NCBI GenBank assembly: GCA_030848705.1
Contig: CM061238.1
Coordinates: 80,190,685 to 80,254,684, forward strand
Origin: Heracleum sosnowskyi
Taxonomy: Eukaryota; Streptophyta; Magnoliopsida; Apiales; Apiaceae
DNA length: 64,000 bases
Direction: 5' to 3'
This document shows, piece after piece, positions 43,046 through 53,300 of this stretch. The notes beneath the pieces were generated by a model. That model did no database searches and was not told the DNA's origin. It worked only from the letters and a program-made list of their open reading frames with translations. The translations under genes were made by a program, and so were the position numbers. The number at the start of each line of letters is the position of its first letter. The first letter of the stretch is position 1.

Positions 43046-44718
43046 CAGTGGTTGTTCAAGACACATGACAGGTGATAAAGCCCTGCTATCACACTATGTA
43101 GAGAAAGTTGGCCCAATCATAACCTTTGGAGACAACAGCAAGGGTTACACAGTGGGATATGGCTGTCTGGAAATTGGAAATGTTGTCATTGAAGACATTG
43201 CTCTTGTGGATGGATTGAAGCACAATCTACTCAGTGTCAGCCAATTCAGTGACAGGGGATTCAAGGTTGATTTTGATATGATGCTGTGTAACATCTATCA
43301 CAAGAAGGATGGGAGCCTCTCTTTAAAAGGGGTCAGGAAAGGAAGCTTGTTTGTTGTTGACTTAAACTCAACAAAGAAGGATAAAGTTTACTGTTTCTAC
43401 AGTAAAGCAACTGTTGGTGACAGTATGCTTTGGCACAGGAAGCTCTCACATCTCAACTTCAAGACAATGAATATTTTGATGAAGAAGGAGTTAGTGAGAG
43501 GTTTGCCCCAACAGGAATTCTGTCAAGAAGGACTGTGTGAAGATTGTCAAATGGGCAAACTAAGGAGAGTTGTGCACAAGTCCAAGCAAATGAACACCAA
43601 CATAGAAGCACTCAAGTTGATTCACATGGATCTCTTTGGACCAGTCAATGTACCATCAATGGCCAAAAAGAGATATGCCTTAGTAATGGTGGATGAACTC
43701 AAGGTACACTTGGGTGAAATTTCTTGAATCCAAAGATGAAGCTGCTCAAGTGATTATTGATCAAGTCAGAGTTCTTGATAGAACTCCAAACTCAAAAGTC
43801 CAAATCTTGAGGAGTGACAATGGTACAGAATTCAGAAATGCCACACTTGGAAATTTCTGTAAAGATGAAGGAATTGTACAACAATTCTCTGCTGCAAGGA
43901 CTCCACAACAGAATGGAGTTGTAGAAAGAAAGAACAGGACTCTCATTGAAGCATCTAGAACTATGTTGCATGATGCCAAACTGCCAACATATTTCTGGGC
44001 TGAAGCTATCAACACAGCTTGTTATACTCAAAACAGAACCATGATTAACAAACCTCATGCAAGTACACCTTACTGTCTGCTAACTGGGAAGAAACCTACT
44101 GTCAAATATTTTCATGTGTTTTGGAGCAAATGCTTTATGATGAAGGATAACCATGAGAAGAAAGGAAAATTTGACACCAAGGCATTTGAAGGACTATTCA
44201 TGGGTTACAGCACAGAAAGGACTGCCTACAGAGTTTATGTTATGGAACACAGGATTATTGAAGAAAGTGTTAATGTCACATTTGATGAAACCAAGTTTCC
44301 AGGACTGCATGAAGAAGGAAAGATGCAGACATTCAGATTTGAGAATCAAGGATACTTGGAAGCTGAGGAGATTGTTGATGAAGAACCTAGCTTCACTCAA
44401 ATTGTTGAAGTTGACAAAGATACTGTCAATACCATTACTGTCAACCAATCTCCAGCTCAGTCACAGACCATAACCTCTAACATTCATAACATTGATGACT
44501 CTGGAGACAATGAAGAACATGGTGAAGACAATGGAATTGGTGAGCATTCAACTCAACAAACTGAAGCAACTGTTCCTGTACAATCAAGTAGCTTGCCCAG
44601 AATCACCAAGTGGAACAAGGATCACACAAATGACCTTATCATTGGTGACCCTACTTCTGGAGTGAGGACAAGGAACAAAGTCTCTGCTGACAGCATGTTT
44701 TCATGGTTCCTGTCTTAA
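43012..44718 (+). pseudogene. Protease and integrase of the young SIRE-like element (frameshifted)
   Basis: The protease has WIIDSGCSRHMTG (Asp-Ser-Gly). The pre-integrase segment has the HHCC zinc ligands (HRKLSH; CEDCQMGKL). The integrase triad is visible as HMDLFGPV, RSDNGTEF and PQQNGVVERKN. A 2-bp loss near 43697 shifts the frame inside VMVDDYSRYTW (the old copy keeps it), so the integrase is split between frames 42984-43727 and 43693-44718. A TAA at 44716-44718 lies before the RT, where the old copy reads Gln. Confidence 0.85.
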
Positions 44719-46245
44719 ATGGAACCCAAGACAACTGATGAAGCATTGTTGGATTCTGACTGGGTGATAGCCATGCAAGAAGAGCTAAATCGGTTTGAAA
44801 GAAACAATGTATGGAAGTTGGTTCCAAGACCTAAGGGAAAGTCAGTCATTGAGACCAAATGGGTTTTCAGAAACAAGCTTGATGAAAATGGATCAGTGAT
44901 AAGAAACAAAGCAAGGCTAGTGGCTAAAGGTTACTGTCAACATGAAGGAATAGATTATGATGAGACATTTGCACCTGTTGCAAGACTTGAAGCTATAAGA
45001 ATCTTTCTAGCCTATGCTGCACACTGCAACTTCAAATTATTTCAGATGGATGTCAAAAGTGCCTTCCTAAATGGAGAATTGGAAGAAGAAGTGTATGTTG
45101 AACATCCACCAGGGTTTGAGGATGCTGAAATGTATGATTTTGTGTACAAACTCTTCAAGGCTTTGTATGGACTAAAGCAAGCACCCAGGGCTTGGTATGA
45201 CACACTTTCCACTTTTCTGTTGGAAAATCAGTTTACTAGAGGAGTTGTGGACAAGACACTTTTCTACAAACATCATGGCAAGGACATCATTCTGATACAA
45301 ATCTATGTGGATGACATCATTTTTGGTTCTACAAATGAGAAGATGTGTGAGAAGTTTTCCTCTCTCATGAGTAACAAATATGAGATGAGTATGATGGGAG
45401 AATTGTCATTCTTTCTGGGATTACAAATTCTTCAACAACCTGATGGAATCTTCATTTGTCAAGCTAAATACATCAAGGAACTTCTCAAAAAGTTCAACTT
45501 GGAAGATTCATCACCTGCAAAGACACTAATGTCCACATCAACTAGTCTGGATCTTGACCCTAAAGGAAAGAAAGTTGCCTCAAGCACCTATAGAGGCATG
45601 GTAGGATCTCTCCTATACCTAACTGCTAGCAGACCTGACATCATGTTTGCTACATGTCTCTGTGCAAGGTTTCAGACTGATCCAAAGGAGTCACACTTAG
45701 TAGCCATCAAGAGAATCTTTAGATACTTAAAAGGCACTCCTAACCTAGGCCTTTGGTATCATAAGAACACTGGATTTGATCTAATTTGTTACTCAGACTA
45801 TGCTGGATGCAGAATTGACAGAAAGAGTACTACTGGTAGCTGTCAATTTCTTGGTGGAAGATTAGTCTCATGGTTTAGCAAGAAGCAACATTCAGTTTCT
45901 ACCTCAACTGCAGAAGCTGAATATATTGCTACAGGCAGTTGCTGTGCACAAATTCTATGGATGAAGAATCAACTTCAGGATTATGGTCTAGTGTTAAGAG
46001 AAATTCCTATTTACTGTGACAACACTAGTGCCATAGCCATTTCAGACAATCCAGTTCAACACTCTAGGACAAAGCACATTGATATAAGACATCACTTTAT
46101 CAGAGAGCATGTTGAACAAGGAACTGTGAAGCTGATCTATGTTCCAACTGACAAGCAACTTGCTGACATCTTCACTAAGCCATTGGATGAAGCAACCTTC
46201 AACAGGTTGGTAAGTGAATTGGGAATGCTGAATCTGGTATGTTGA
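44719..46245 (+). CDS. Reverse transcriptase-RNase H of the young SIRE-like element
   Basis: 508-codon open frame. RT: WKLVPRPKGKSVIETKWVFR, YDETFAPVARLEAIR, FQMDVKSAFLNGELEEEVYV, catalytic IYVDDIIFGS, PDIMFATCLCARFQ. RNase H: CRIDRKSTTGSCQFLGG, STAEAEYIATGS, DNTSAIAISDNPVQH, RTKHIDIRHHFIREHV, ending LADIFTKPL and LGMLNLVC. Near residue 358 the motif reads CYSDYAGC, where the old copy and most copia elements have GYSDSDYAG. Two codons (6 bp) are missing in the segment that supplies an RNase H active-site Asp. It would be translated as part of a polyprotein, so its first Met is not a true start. Confidence 0.88.
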   Translation: MEPKTTDEALLDSDWVIAMQEELNRFERNNVWKLVPRPKGKSVIETKWVFRNKLDENGSVIRNKARLVAKGYCQHEGIDYDETFAPVARLEAIRIFLAYAAHCNFKLFQMDVKSAFLNGELEEEVYVEHPPGFEDAEMYDFVYKLFKALYGLKQAPRAWYDTLSTFLLENQFTRGVVDKTLFYKHHGKDIILIQIYVDDIIFGSTNEKMCEKFSSLMSNKYEMSMMGELSFFLGLQILQQPDGIFICQAKYIKELLKKFNLEDSSPAKTLMSTSTSLDLDPKGKKVASSTYRGMVGSLLYLTASRPDIMFATCLCARFQTDPKESHLVAIKRIFRYLKGTPNLGLWYHKNTGFDLICYSDYAGCRIDRKSTTGSCQFLGGRLVSWFSKKQHSVSTSTAEAEYIATGSCCAQILWMKNQLQDYGLVLREIPIYCDNTSAIAISDNPVQHSRTKHIDIRHHFIREHVEQGTVKLIYVPTDKQLADIFTKPLDEATFNRLVSELGMLNLVC

Positions 46246-46651
46246 TTTACTAAGTTTTCTGAATTTCCAATTTTTTTTATGAAGCTCATGACAGCACCTT
46301 CAAACCTGCTGTCAAGAGAAGTTACTGTCTACTTGGTCTATGTCTGTTATGTGACAGAATGTGTTGACTTGACTATACATGTCTGTATTCTGTGCCAGTC
46401 TCATACTTTTAGACCATGTATGACATTAATGTGGTTATTTGCTTAGTTTGAGAGATAAATATCTGTTCCATTGGACTTTCACACCTTTTTGAATTAATCT
46501 GTAGGATTAAAGGAGGACACGACCATTAATTACTTTTGTGGTAGTTGTATGGGTACTCTAACTGTTGACCATTAGACTTTAATCCTTAGACGGTTTTGCC
46601 TATAAATTAACCTTAGGTTTCACCTGTCTGCTTTCAGTTTTAAAGTAAATC
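46246..46651 (+). other. Spacer between pol and the small acidic ORF
   Basis: No ORF. Several TGACAG/CTGTCA words (about 46288-46355). The T- and A-rich sequence before the ATG at 46652 could act as the leader of a subgenomic transcript; no promoter is evident. Confidence 0.6.
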
Positions 46652-46912
46652 ATGGAAAACAAAGTAGGAATAGAGTACAGGCCAAAAGTCTCGTGTGAAT
46701 CTCACATTAGAGATGAAGTGGAAGCCTTGTTTGATGAACTTGAAGACTTGCTTCATGAGGAAGATGAACAGTCTCAAGCCATTCAAGCACAGGAAGAAGA
46801 GAAATGGAAGATTCCAGAGGAAGAACTTCAGGCACTTCTCAAGGAAGAAGGTCGCACTGAAGAAGAGATTAAGAAAGAAGTTTTAGAATTAGTTAATAAA
46901 ATCAAAGACTGA
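46652..46912 (+). CDS. Small acidic ORF of the SIRE-like family, young copy (86 aa)
   Basis: Intact frame starting MENKVGIEYRPKVSC, about one third Glu/Asp, with regularly placed Leu (LFDELEDLL, LQALLKEEGRTEEE, LELVNKI) suggesting amphipathic helices. It is conserved with the old copy at 37372-37635, mostly by conservative changes. It lies between pol and the long accessory ORF on the same strand. No recognised domain. Protein selection is suggested but not proven by eye. Confidence 0.72.
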   Translation: MENKVGIEYRPKVSCESHIRDEVEALFDELEDLLHEEDEQSQAIQAQEEEKWKIPEEELQALLKEEGRTEEEIKKEVLELVNKIKD

Positions 46913-47581
46913 TGTATCCATTACTATGTTTAAATGATTTTATTAATAAAAATAAAGCTTCTTGCTGATTGTGTTTTTTTTTGTTTTTGATTCGTCTGTG
47001 TTAACTGCATAGTATCTATGTTCAAAAGATTCAATTGCTAAATCCATACTCTGTTAATTTTAGGTTAAGTGTATGAATAAATCATTCTGTAAAGTTCATG
47101 ACAGAAACAATTCCTCTCCTAAGTTACTGTCATTAAGAAGGATATTGTCTTGTGACTCTTGACAGAAAACTTCTTGACAACAGGGAAAGACTTTCTGTCA
47201 AGACTTTTAAAGGATACTTTCATTCAAATGCTTAACGATGACAGCATGTTTTTGCGCAATAGTTGCTGTCGCGCATAACCTACTGTCACCACCGCTTATA
47301 ACTGACAGATTGTTTCTAGCGCACAGGTTACTGTCAACAATAGTGGACCGTTGAAATTGGATATTCATCCCACGTTTGACAGTGAATAACGGGCAGTAAC
47401 TCACGTTCTATATGACTGGGTTAAGACACGTTCTTTAAACCCACTTTTTGTGCACCAACGTTTGAGATACCCCTTTTTATTCTCCAGTTACTCGGACATA
47501 TCATTCTTATCAAACTCAAGGCAAAATACTTTTCTTCAAGCAAAAAGCTACTTTCTTACTTTCTTCTTTTCTTGAATCTCC
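46913..47581 (+). other. TGACAG-dense spacer before the long accessory ORF
   Basis: No ORF. About nine TGACAG/CTGTCA words lie in some 310 bp (47098-47385), in both orientations. Downstream, a CT-rich stretch (47540-47580) leads to the ATG of the accessory ORF. Confidence 0.8.
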
Positions 47582-49601
47582 ATGGCCCCCAAACAGACTC
47601 TCTCTCAAACAAACTTTGCTGGTATCTTTTCCCCAAATGATGCTGGTGAAGGTTTCAAAGGACTAGTGTTTTTCTTGAACAAGTCCTATCTTGGTTCTGC
47701 CATTACCTCAACACCCATTCTCGACCTAGATAGAATTGAGGCATTTTGGCAAACTGTTGTTGCTCCAACAGAGGGTGAACACCCATCTATTCGATTCACA
47801 CTCAATGGGCAACACTACACTCTTACAGCTGAGGTCATCAACACTGCTCTTGGAATTACACTTCAAGAAGGCAGAAATTTTGCTGAACTTGCTAATGATG
47901 ACTCTCTTAAGAAGCTCTTCTTGAAGATTGGGTATGCAGGCCCTATTCTCGAAGAGGGAACAACCAAATGGTATCCGTCTGGTGAAATGGATAGGAAGCA
48001 TCTGAGAAAGGAGTGGAGTATGATTTTTGATGTCATGGTCAAGGTATTCTCTACCAAGTCCACAGGCTGGAATGGAATACCCTCCTACATCAAGAAACTG
48101 ACACATTCTCTTGTCCATGGATACAAGGTGAATGTTGGAGCTCTCCTCATGGCACACCTCAGGGCTGCCATAGGTAAGAAGGTATCAATCTATCCTCACT
48201 TTCTTATGATGTGCATCAACTCATTCTGTGATTTTAATAATGATGCCCCTCGTTTAGAGGCTTGCTCTGTTTTTGAAAAAGAACACACACACACACTGTT
48301 ATCTTCACAGAATCTCAATGCACATATTCCACTTTGTTTCACTTAGCGCATGGTTGATCAAGTGTCCAACCTTGATTATCCATTACCCTCTGGTTATGAC
48401 TCTTTCACTCTTGCGAATGAAACTGAATTAGACCCAAATTCAGTTAACCCACATTCAACACCATACACTCAGCCTAGGCTCTCTAGACTTCCCAAAGCCC
48501 AAAGAGAAGCCTTGCAAGAATCCAGAAAACGACCCTTAGAAGCTGGTGTTGGTGGTAGCTCTGTTAGTCAAGAGGGAGACACTGCACCTAGTGCAGCAAA
48601 TAAGGAAGGTAGTCAAACAGAACCCCCAGTGGTTCCCCCTGAGCCTAAGAAGAAGAGAGCTAGGAGGACCAAAACCACTGTTAGCCAAGCTGCAGTTTCT
48701 CAACAAACTTTGGTTACTGAAAGGGATTCAAACACCTCCCTAGATGTGCCTTCTCAACAAGGTGCATCTATTGAAATTGGCATGTCTCACAAGGCACCCT
48801 GTACAGAGTCTGCACAAACTCATGGCTCACAACCTGAGGAACCCCCACTTGAAGCAACACACAGTGAGTTAGGGCACAGTGAGGATTTCTCTATTCCTAT
48901 TGATGGTTCATATGTTTCTCCTGTGAATCAGCCCTCACTCTTTGCTACACTTTCACCTTCTTCCTTCCCTATACATTCTTTTGTTTCTTCTCCACAACCT
49001 AGAGAAGGGGACAGTCCCAACCCTTCAGGTTTTGATCATCCATCTCCAATCATGGATGAGCCCCCATCTAGTGGTCCACAAGAACCCATTTCTCAAAGTG
49101 AAATGGATACCACTCCTCCAAACACTGAGCAAGGACAAAGTGGTACTTTGTCAAAAAAATGAAACAGTCAACACTTTGTCTGAACTCCAAGGAGCATCGT
49201 ACCTTCGGGAAGATGCTGTCACAGCCTCTGTTGCTGTCAAAGACACTGGAAATGTTGCTGTCTTGGACACAGCTGCTGTTATGGGTGGAGAGAAAGCTAC
49301 TGTCAACACAGAACCTACTGTCACTCCACATCCCAAAGATGCTGTCATGACAGAACCTGTTGTCCACGCTCAAGATGACAGTAACATTCCTGCCAAAGAT
49401 GCTGTCCAGTCCTCTCAGCCAGATTTTGATGAAGTAATCATTGAGGATGCCTCTGATGATGACCTACCTCTTGCCAAACTCTTGAAGGTACATTCTAAAT
49501 CTTCTCCTTCCATGCATGTTAGTACTGCTCATACCCATGCATTTAGGTTGAGTGAGGGTGTGCAAAAGAAAAGAGAGATAAAAGAAAAGAGAGGTGAGCA
49601 T
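47582..49601 (+). pseudogene. Long accessory ORF after pol, N-terminal part (young copy)
   Basis: Starts MAPKQTLSQTNFAGIFS. Residues about 1-255 form a globular domain (FKGLVFFLNKSYLGSAITST, HYTLTAEVINTALGI, VKVFSTKSTGWNGIPSYIKK, IYPHFLMMCINSFCDF, LNAHIPLCFT). TAG at 48344-48346 interrupts it, where the old copy has Lys, and the frame continues at 48350. A Ser/Pro/Glu-rich region with basic PEPKKKRARRTK (a possible nuclear signal) follows. A frameshift in an A-run near 49155 moves the frame, and a CTGTCA-coded Val-rich tract (49215-49385) precedes the solo LTR at 49602. The function is unknown. Similar post-pol proteins occur in other SIRE-type elements, from memory. Confidence 0.75.
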
Positions 49602-50163
49602 TGTTAGATCAGAATTCAATGATCGTCAGGAGCTAGACTCAACTGATCAGGATTGCTGACGTCATCAGGATTACATGGTCGTCAGGATCAGAAGGCATAT
49701 CAGGACTGGGATCAGGATTGATCATCAGGACTGGAAGCTGATCAGGATTCCTACTTCGAGTTATATTTGGAGTCTAGATAAACATGGAAGTTTATTCTGT
49801 CGGTTCCTGGTTTGTAGAATGTAGCTATCAATTATGGATAGGTTTCAATCTTTGTAATTGATTAGGACTTATCATTGATAGAGAAGCTTTGTAGTATATA
49901 AACACAGTCTTGGTTTCGATTTATGAAGGAGAACATAATCGAATAGAAGCTCTTGAGAACATATAATTTCTTAAGAGAGTTTTTGTAAGCTAGCAGCTCT
50001 CAAAAACATTAGAATTTCTTGAGAGAGTTTGTAACAGTTTTATATCAGATTTAATAAAGCTGTTATCTTTCTTTTCATATTTGTGATATATACATTAAGA
50101 AGTCGATTATCTTACTCTATTGTATTCAACCCCCCTTCTACAATAGATTATTACTGGGCAACA
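49602..50163 (+). mobile_element. Solo LTR of another copia family, 562 bp
   Basis: TGTTAGATC...GGGCAACA flanked by the 5-bp duplication AGCAT (49597-49601, 50164-50168). The old copy of the host element lacks it at the corresponding site (about 34690-34720), which is a natural empty site. The end CCCCCCTTCTACAATAG resembles the host LTR end, so it is a related copia family. The first 150 bp carry eight copies of TCAGGA (49626-49747). Confidence 0.95.
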
Positions 50164-50168
50164 AGCAT

Positions 50169-53100
50169 AAAAATGAGAGGCAACCAAATGAGATGGCAAA
50201 AGGAGAGGGACTTGAGCATGTCCAGAGAGATCTTGAGGGAGCCCACACTATTCAGGCATTAGGCCTTGAGAGTCAAACAGTGAGGAGTGATGAGATCACT
50301 CAAAAACACCCTGAGAGTGTGAGAACCCCCTTAGCCTCCAGGCCCCATTCTTTTCCTTCCCCTCCAAGAAGGTTAAGGAATGGTGGCCCCTCTGCAATTT
50401 TTGGTAACAGGATTGAAGCTCTGAAAGGACAGTGTGCTACTTTGAACTCCAAACTGGACTCTCTCTCTCTCTCAACTGGTGGTTGATGGTTTTGCTGCTA
50501 CTCAGCTCTCTATCCAGTTCCTTACTGACCTAGTAGCTGCCAACTCAACTAAGGGGGATAAGGTAGCAAGATCAGAATCAATATCTATTCAGGAATCAGG
50601 TGGAACTCAGGGGGAGCCAGTAATTGTGAAGACCAAAGGGGGAGCAAAACAAGTTTCTGGAGTCAAGAGTAAAGCAATGACAAAGGGGGAGCAAGTCAAA
50701 CCAAGCAGTGAACAACCAAAGGATAAAGCTGAAGATCTTGTTGAAGTTGACTTGGATGGTGAAAAGGTGTTAATGTCTAAGGCAACTCAAGATGCAATGC
50801 AAAGAAGACCTGCATCTAGACACCCAATTCTACCTCCTGTGACAATTAGAGAACCAACTTCAGCAACTCAAGAAACTGCTCTACAGAAAAGATGGAGAGA
50901 AATGGAGGAACAAAATAATCTTGGGAAATGTAAAGGGAAACTGCCTGAATCCATCCAGAAGGGAAATACTTGGTCCAATGGTACTGAGTTTGATCAAGAA
51001 GAATCCAATACTATAATGGTGGATTACAGGGAGAGCACATTACAGAATCATGACAGTGAATTTAGCAGTCTGGTGGAAGAAGCAATGAATGCACTAAGCA
51101 ACAGTCCAACCAACACCACAAAACTGTTAAAGGATCAAATCACCAGTGTCAGTGTAATGGTGAATGATGAGAAAAGATGGGTTGTAAGTATCTATCTCAC
51201 TTCTGGCATATCTTATTTCATCACAATGGAGTTATTGTAGAGTCTGCCAGTAAAGGTGTTGTGTGCAATGAAGGGAAAGATCAAGGCAACTCAAACACCA
51301 TTCAATGAAATATTGAATATGCAAATCCAGAACATGATCACACAGAAGCTACCTGAAGTCTACACAAATCCACCAAGTGTTTTCTACAGATCTACTAAAA
51401 AGGATGGCACAAGAAGGAACAGCTTCATGAATTTGATCAGTCCATCCAGGATGCAAACTGAGTCAATTCTGAAAGTGTTACATGGAATACTCAGCTCAAA
51501 TGCCAATCCAGGAAGAGTCTATGTTGTTCAAGAGATCTACAAAATGCTGGTGTTAAGAGACAAGACACTGAGAGCTAGAGTGAAGGAGCTAATCTCTAGA
51601 GCCAATGCCAAAAGAGCTGATCAAGGTGGAAGCTGCCTCTATGATATCCCTTTTCATGATGATGATGATGATGATGAGATTGGAGGTGGTGAAGCTTCTG
51701 GAAATGCAGGTAATGCTGGTGGAAGGAATTCTGGGAATACTGGTATTCAATCTCAGAATGAAGGCAATGAAGAAACTCCTAGTCAAGAAAAGAAAGATGC
51801 TGCTACAACAGATGAAGAGGAGCCAAGAATACTAGAAGCTTTGGAGGCAAGCATTCTTAGATGTGCTGTTGATTGCATAAATGCTGAAAAGGATGCTGTC
51901 ACCAAAGATACTGTCGACAAGGAAACTGTCATAGAAGATACTGTCATGGAAGATACTGTCGACAAAGGTTCTGTCAAGGATGAAGCCAAAGCTACTGTCA
52001 AGCCCAAAAGACTGAAAGCTAAAGCAAAAGCATGGTTTTCTAGACAGAAACCTGAAGGAAAGCACAAGTACCCAGGAAAGGAAAAGGCCACTGGATTAGG
52101 CAGAAATCTTAGGATGCCAATTCAATCAATACCTCCTAACAGTCTTAAGATACAACAGATGCAATCTAGAGAAATCAAGAGTGTTGAGGTTAAGATGGAT
52201 GCAAATCAAGAGGTCACTGAGTACATTCTGTGGTGGGAAGAATCAAGATCTACCAAGGTTGATAAGGATTTCAATTTGGTATCCACATCAACCAGTGGTA
52301 GGATATCAACCATAGATAAAAGGAGAATTGACTTCTTCTACCTGGAAAGAATGGTAGAGTTGCTGGAGAGCTATGATAATGTTCCAGAGTCTGTCATGGA
52401 ACATATTCTGAAATATCAGGCTGATAGGGATGCTGAATTCTATCAGAAATTTGGCTACAATTTTGCAGATTTTGATGATGCTGATATTTCAACTGATCTG
52501 CCACCTTCTCCTATACCATATCACTGGTACTATGAGTTTGATGATTTACCCACAGAAGAAGGGCAAACCCAACCAACTCAGGAAGGGCAACCCAAGCCAA
52601 GCAAAAGACCTGAATCTTCTCAATATTCTCAATATCAGTCAGAACTTGATAAGAAGGAAGCTGAACTCCTGGAAAGATGCAAGACTGCCAACAAGGCAGA
52701 AAGTGAAGCTCCAAATTATCAAACATGTATGCTGGAAAATCCCCTAAGAATGAAGTACCTAAAAGAAGAAATCTATGTTTGCAGCTTGCACAAGCTAAAA
52801 ACAACTATTCTGAAGGATTTACAGTATATGGTAGCTGGATCAATTCATCCCTTGGAGCAGATTTGTTCTGATGAGTTAAAGGAAATATTAGAAAGGAGAA
52901 AAGGAGAATGTTCAAAGCTGGACAAGCAAAGGAGGATGTCTCTCAATGCTTATCCTGGAAGTAGATTCAAGCTCATTCATGAAGAACTCCACTTCAGAAG
53001 CTATCCATTTGATCAAGAGCAATGGCTGAATCTCAGGGATGCTAGTTCTCTTATCTCTCCTACTATCAAGAAGATCATTGAAGAAATAGAAGATGCTGCA

Positions 53101-53208
53101 GTCACTCCTGCTGAAATCTCTCTTGTAGAAGGTCTAAGAGGCTGCTTGGTAGAAGCTCTCAAAAGAGAGGATGTAACAAGACAGAAGAGGAAATCTCAAG
53201 CTAAGTAA
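50169..53208 (+). pseudogene. Long accessory ORF after pol, C-terminal part (young copy)
   Basis: Begins in the frame that runs into the solo LTR on the other side, so the LTR split one ORF. A (CT)n run near 50460-50472 shifts the frame (frames 50193-50486 and 50479-51240), and a TAG at 51238-51240 is followed by the same frame to 53208 (650 codons). Recognisable pieces: LKGQCATLNSKLDSLS (coiled-coil-like), ILPPVTIREPTS, VYVVQEIYKMLVLRDKTLRA, an Asp run at 51656-51675, a CTGTCA-coded tract (51893-52005: KDTVDKETVIEDTVMEDTV), a basic stretch, and EYILWWEESRSTK. No known enzyme motif found. The stop at 53208 is 92 bp before the 3' LTR. Confidence 0.7.
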
Positions 53209-53289
53209 AAATTCTTAATCCATTCTGATCTTGTTAGTTAAGTTGTCAGCATATATTGTAAATTTGTTGTTATTATCCATAAAAACAAA

Positions 53290-53300
53290 TTGGGGGAGAT
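53290..53300 (+). other. Polypurine tract, young SIRE-like element
   Basis: TTGGGGGAGAT directly before the 3' LTR at 53301. Confidence 0.88.

Noticed and set aside
50193..53208. Envelope protein in the SIRE-like element
   Set aside because: No signal peptide, membrane segment or glycoprotein-like pattern seen; the translation is hydrophilic with acidic and basic tracts.
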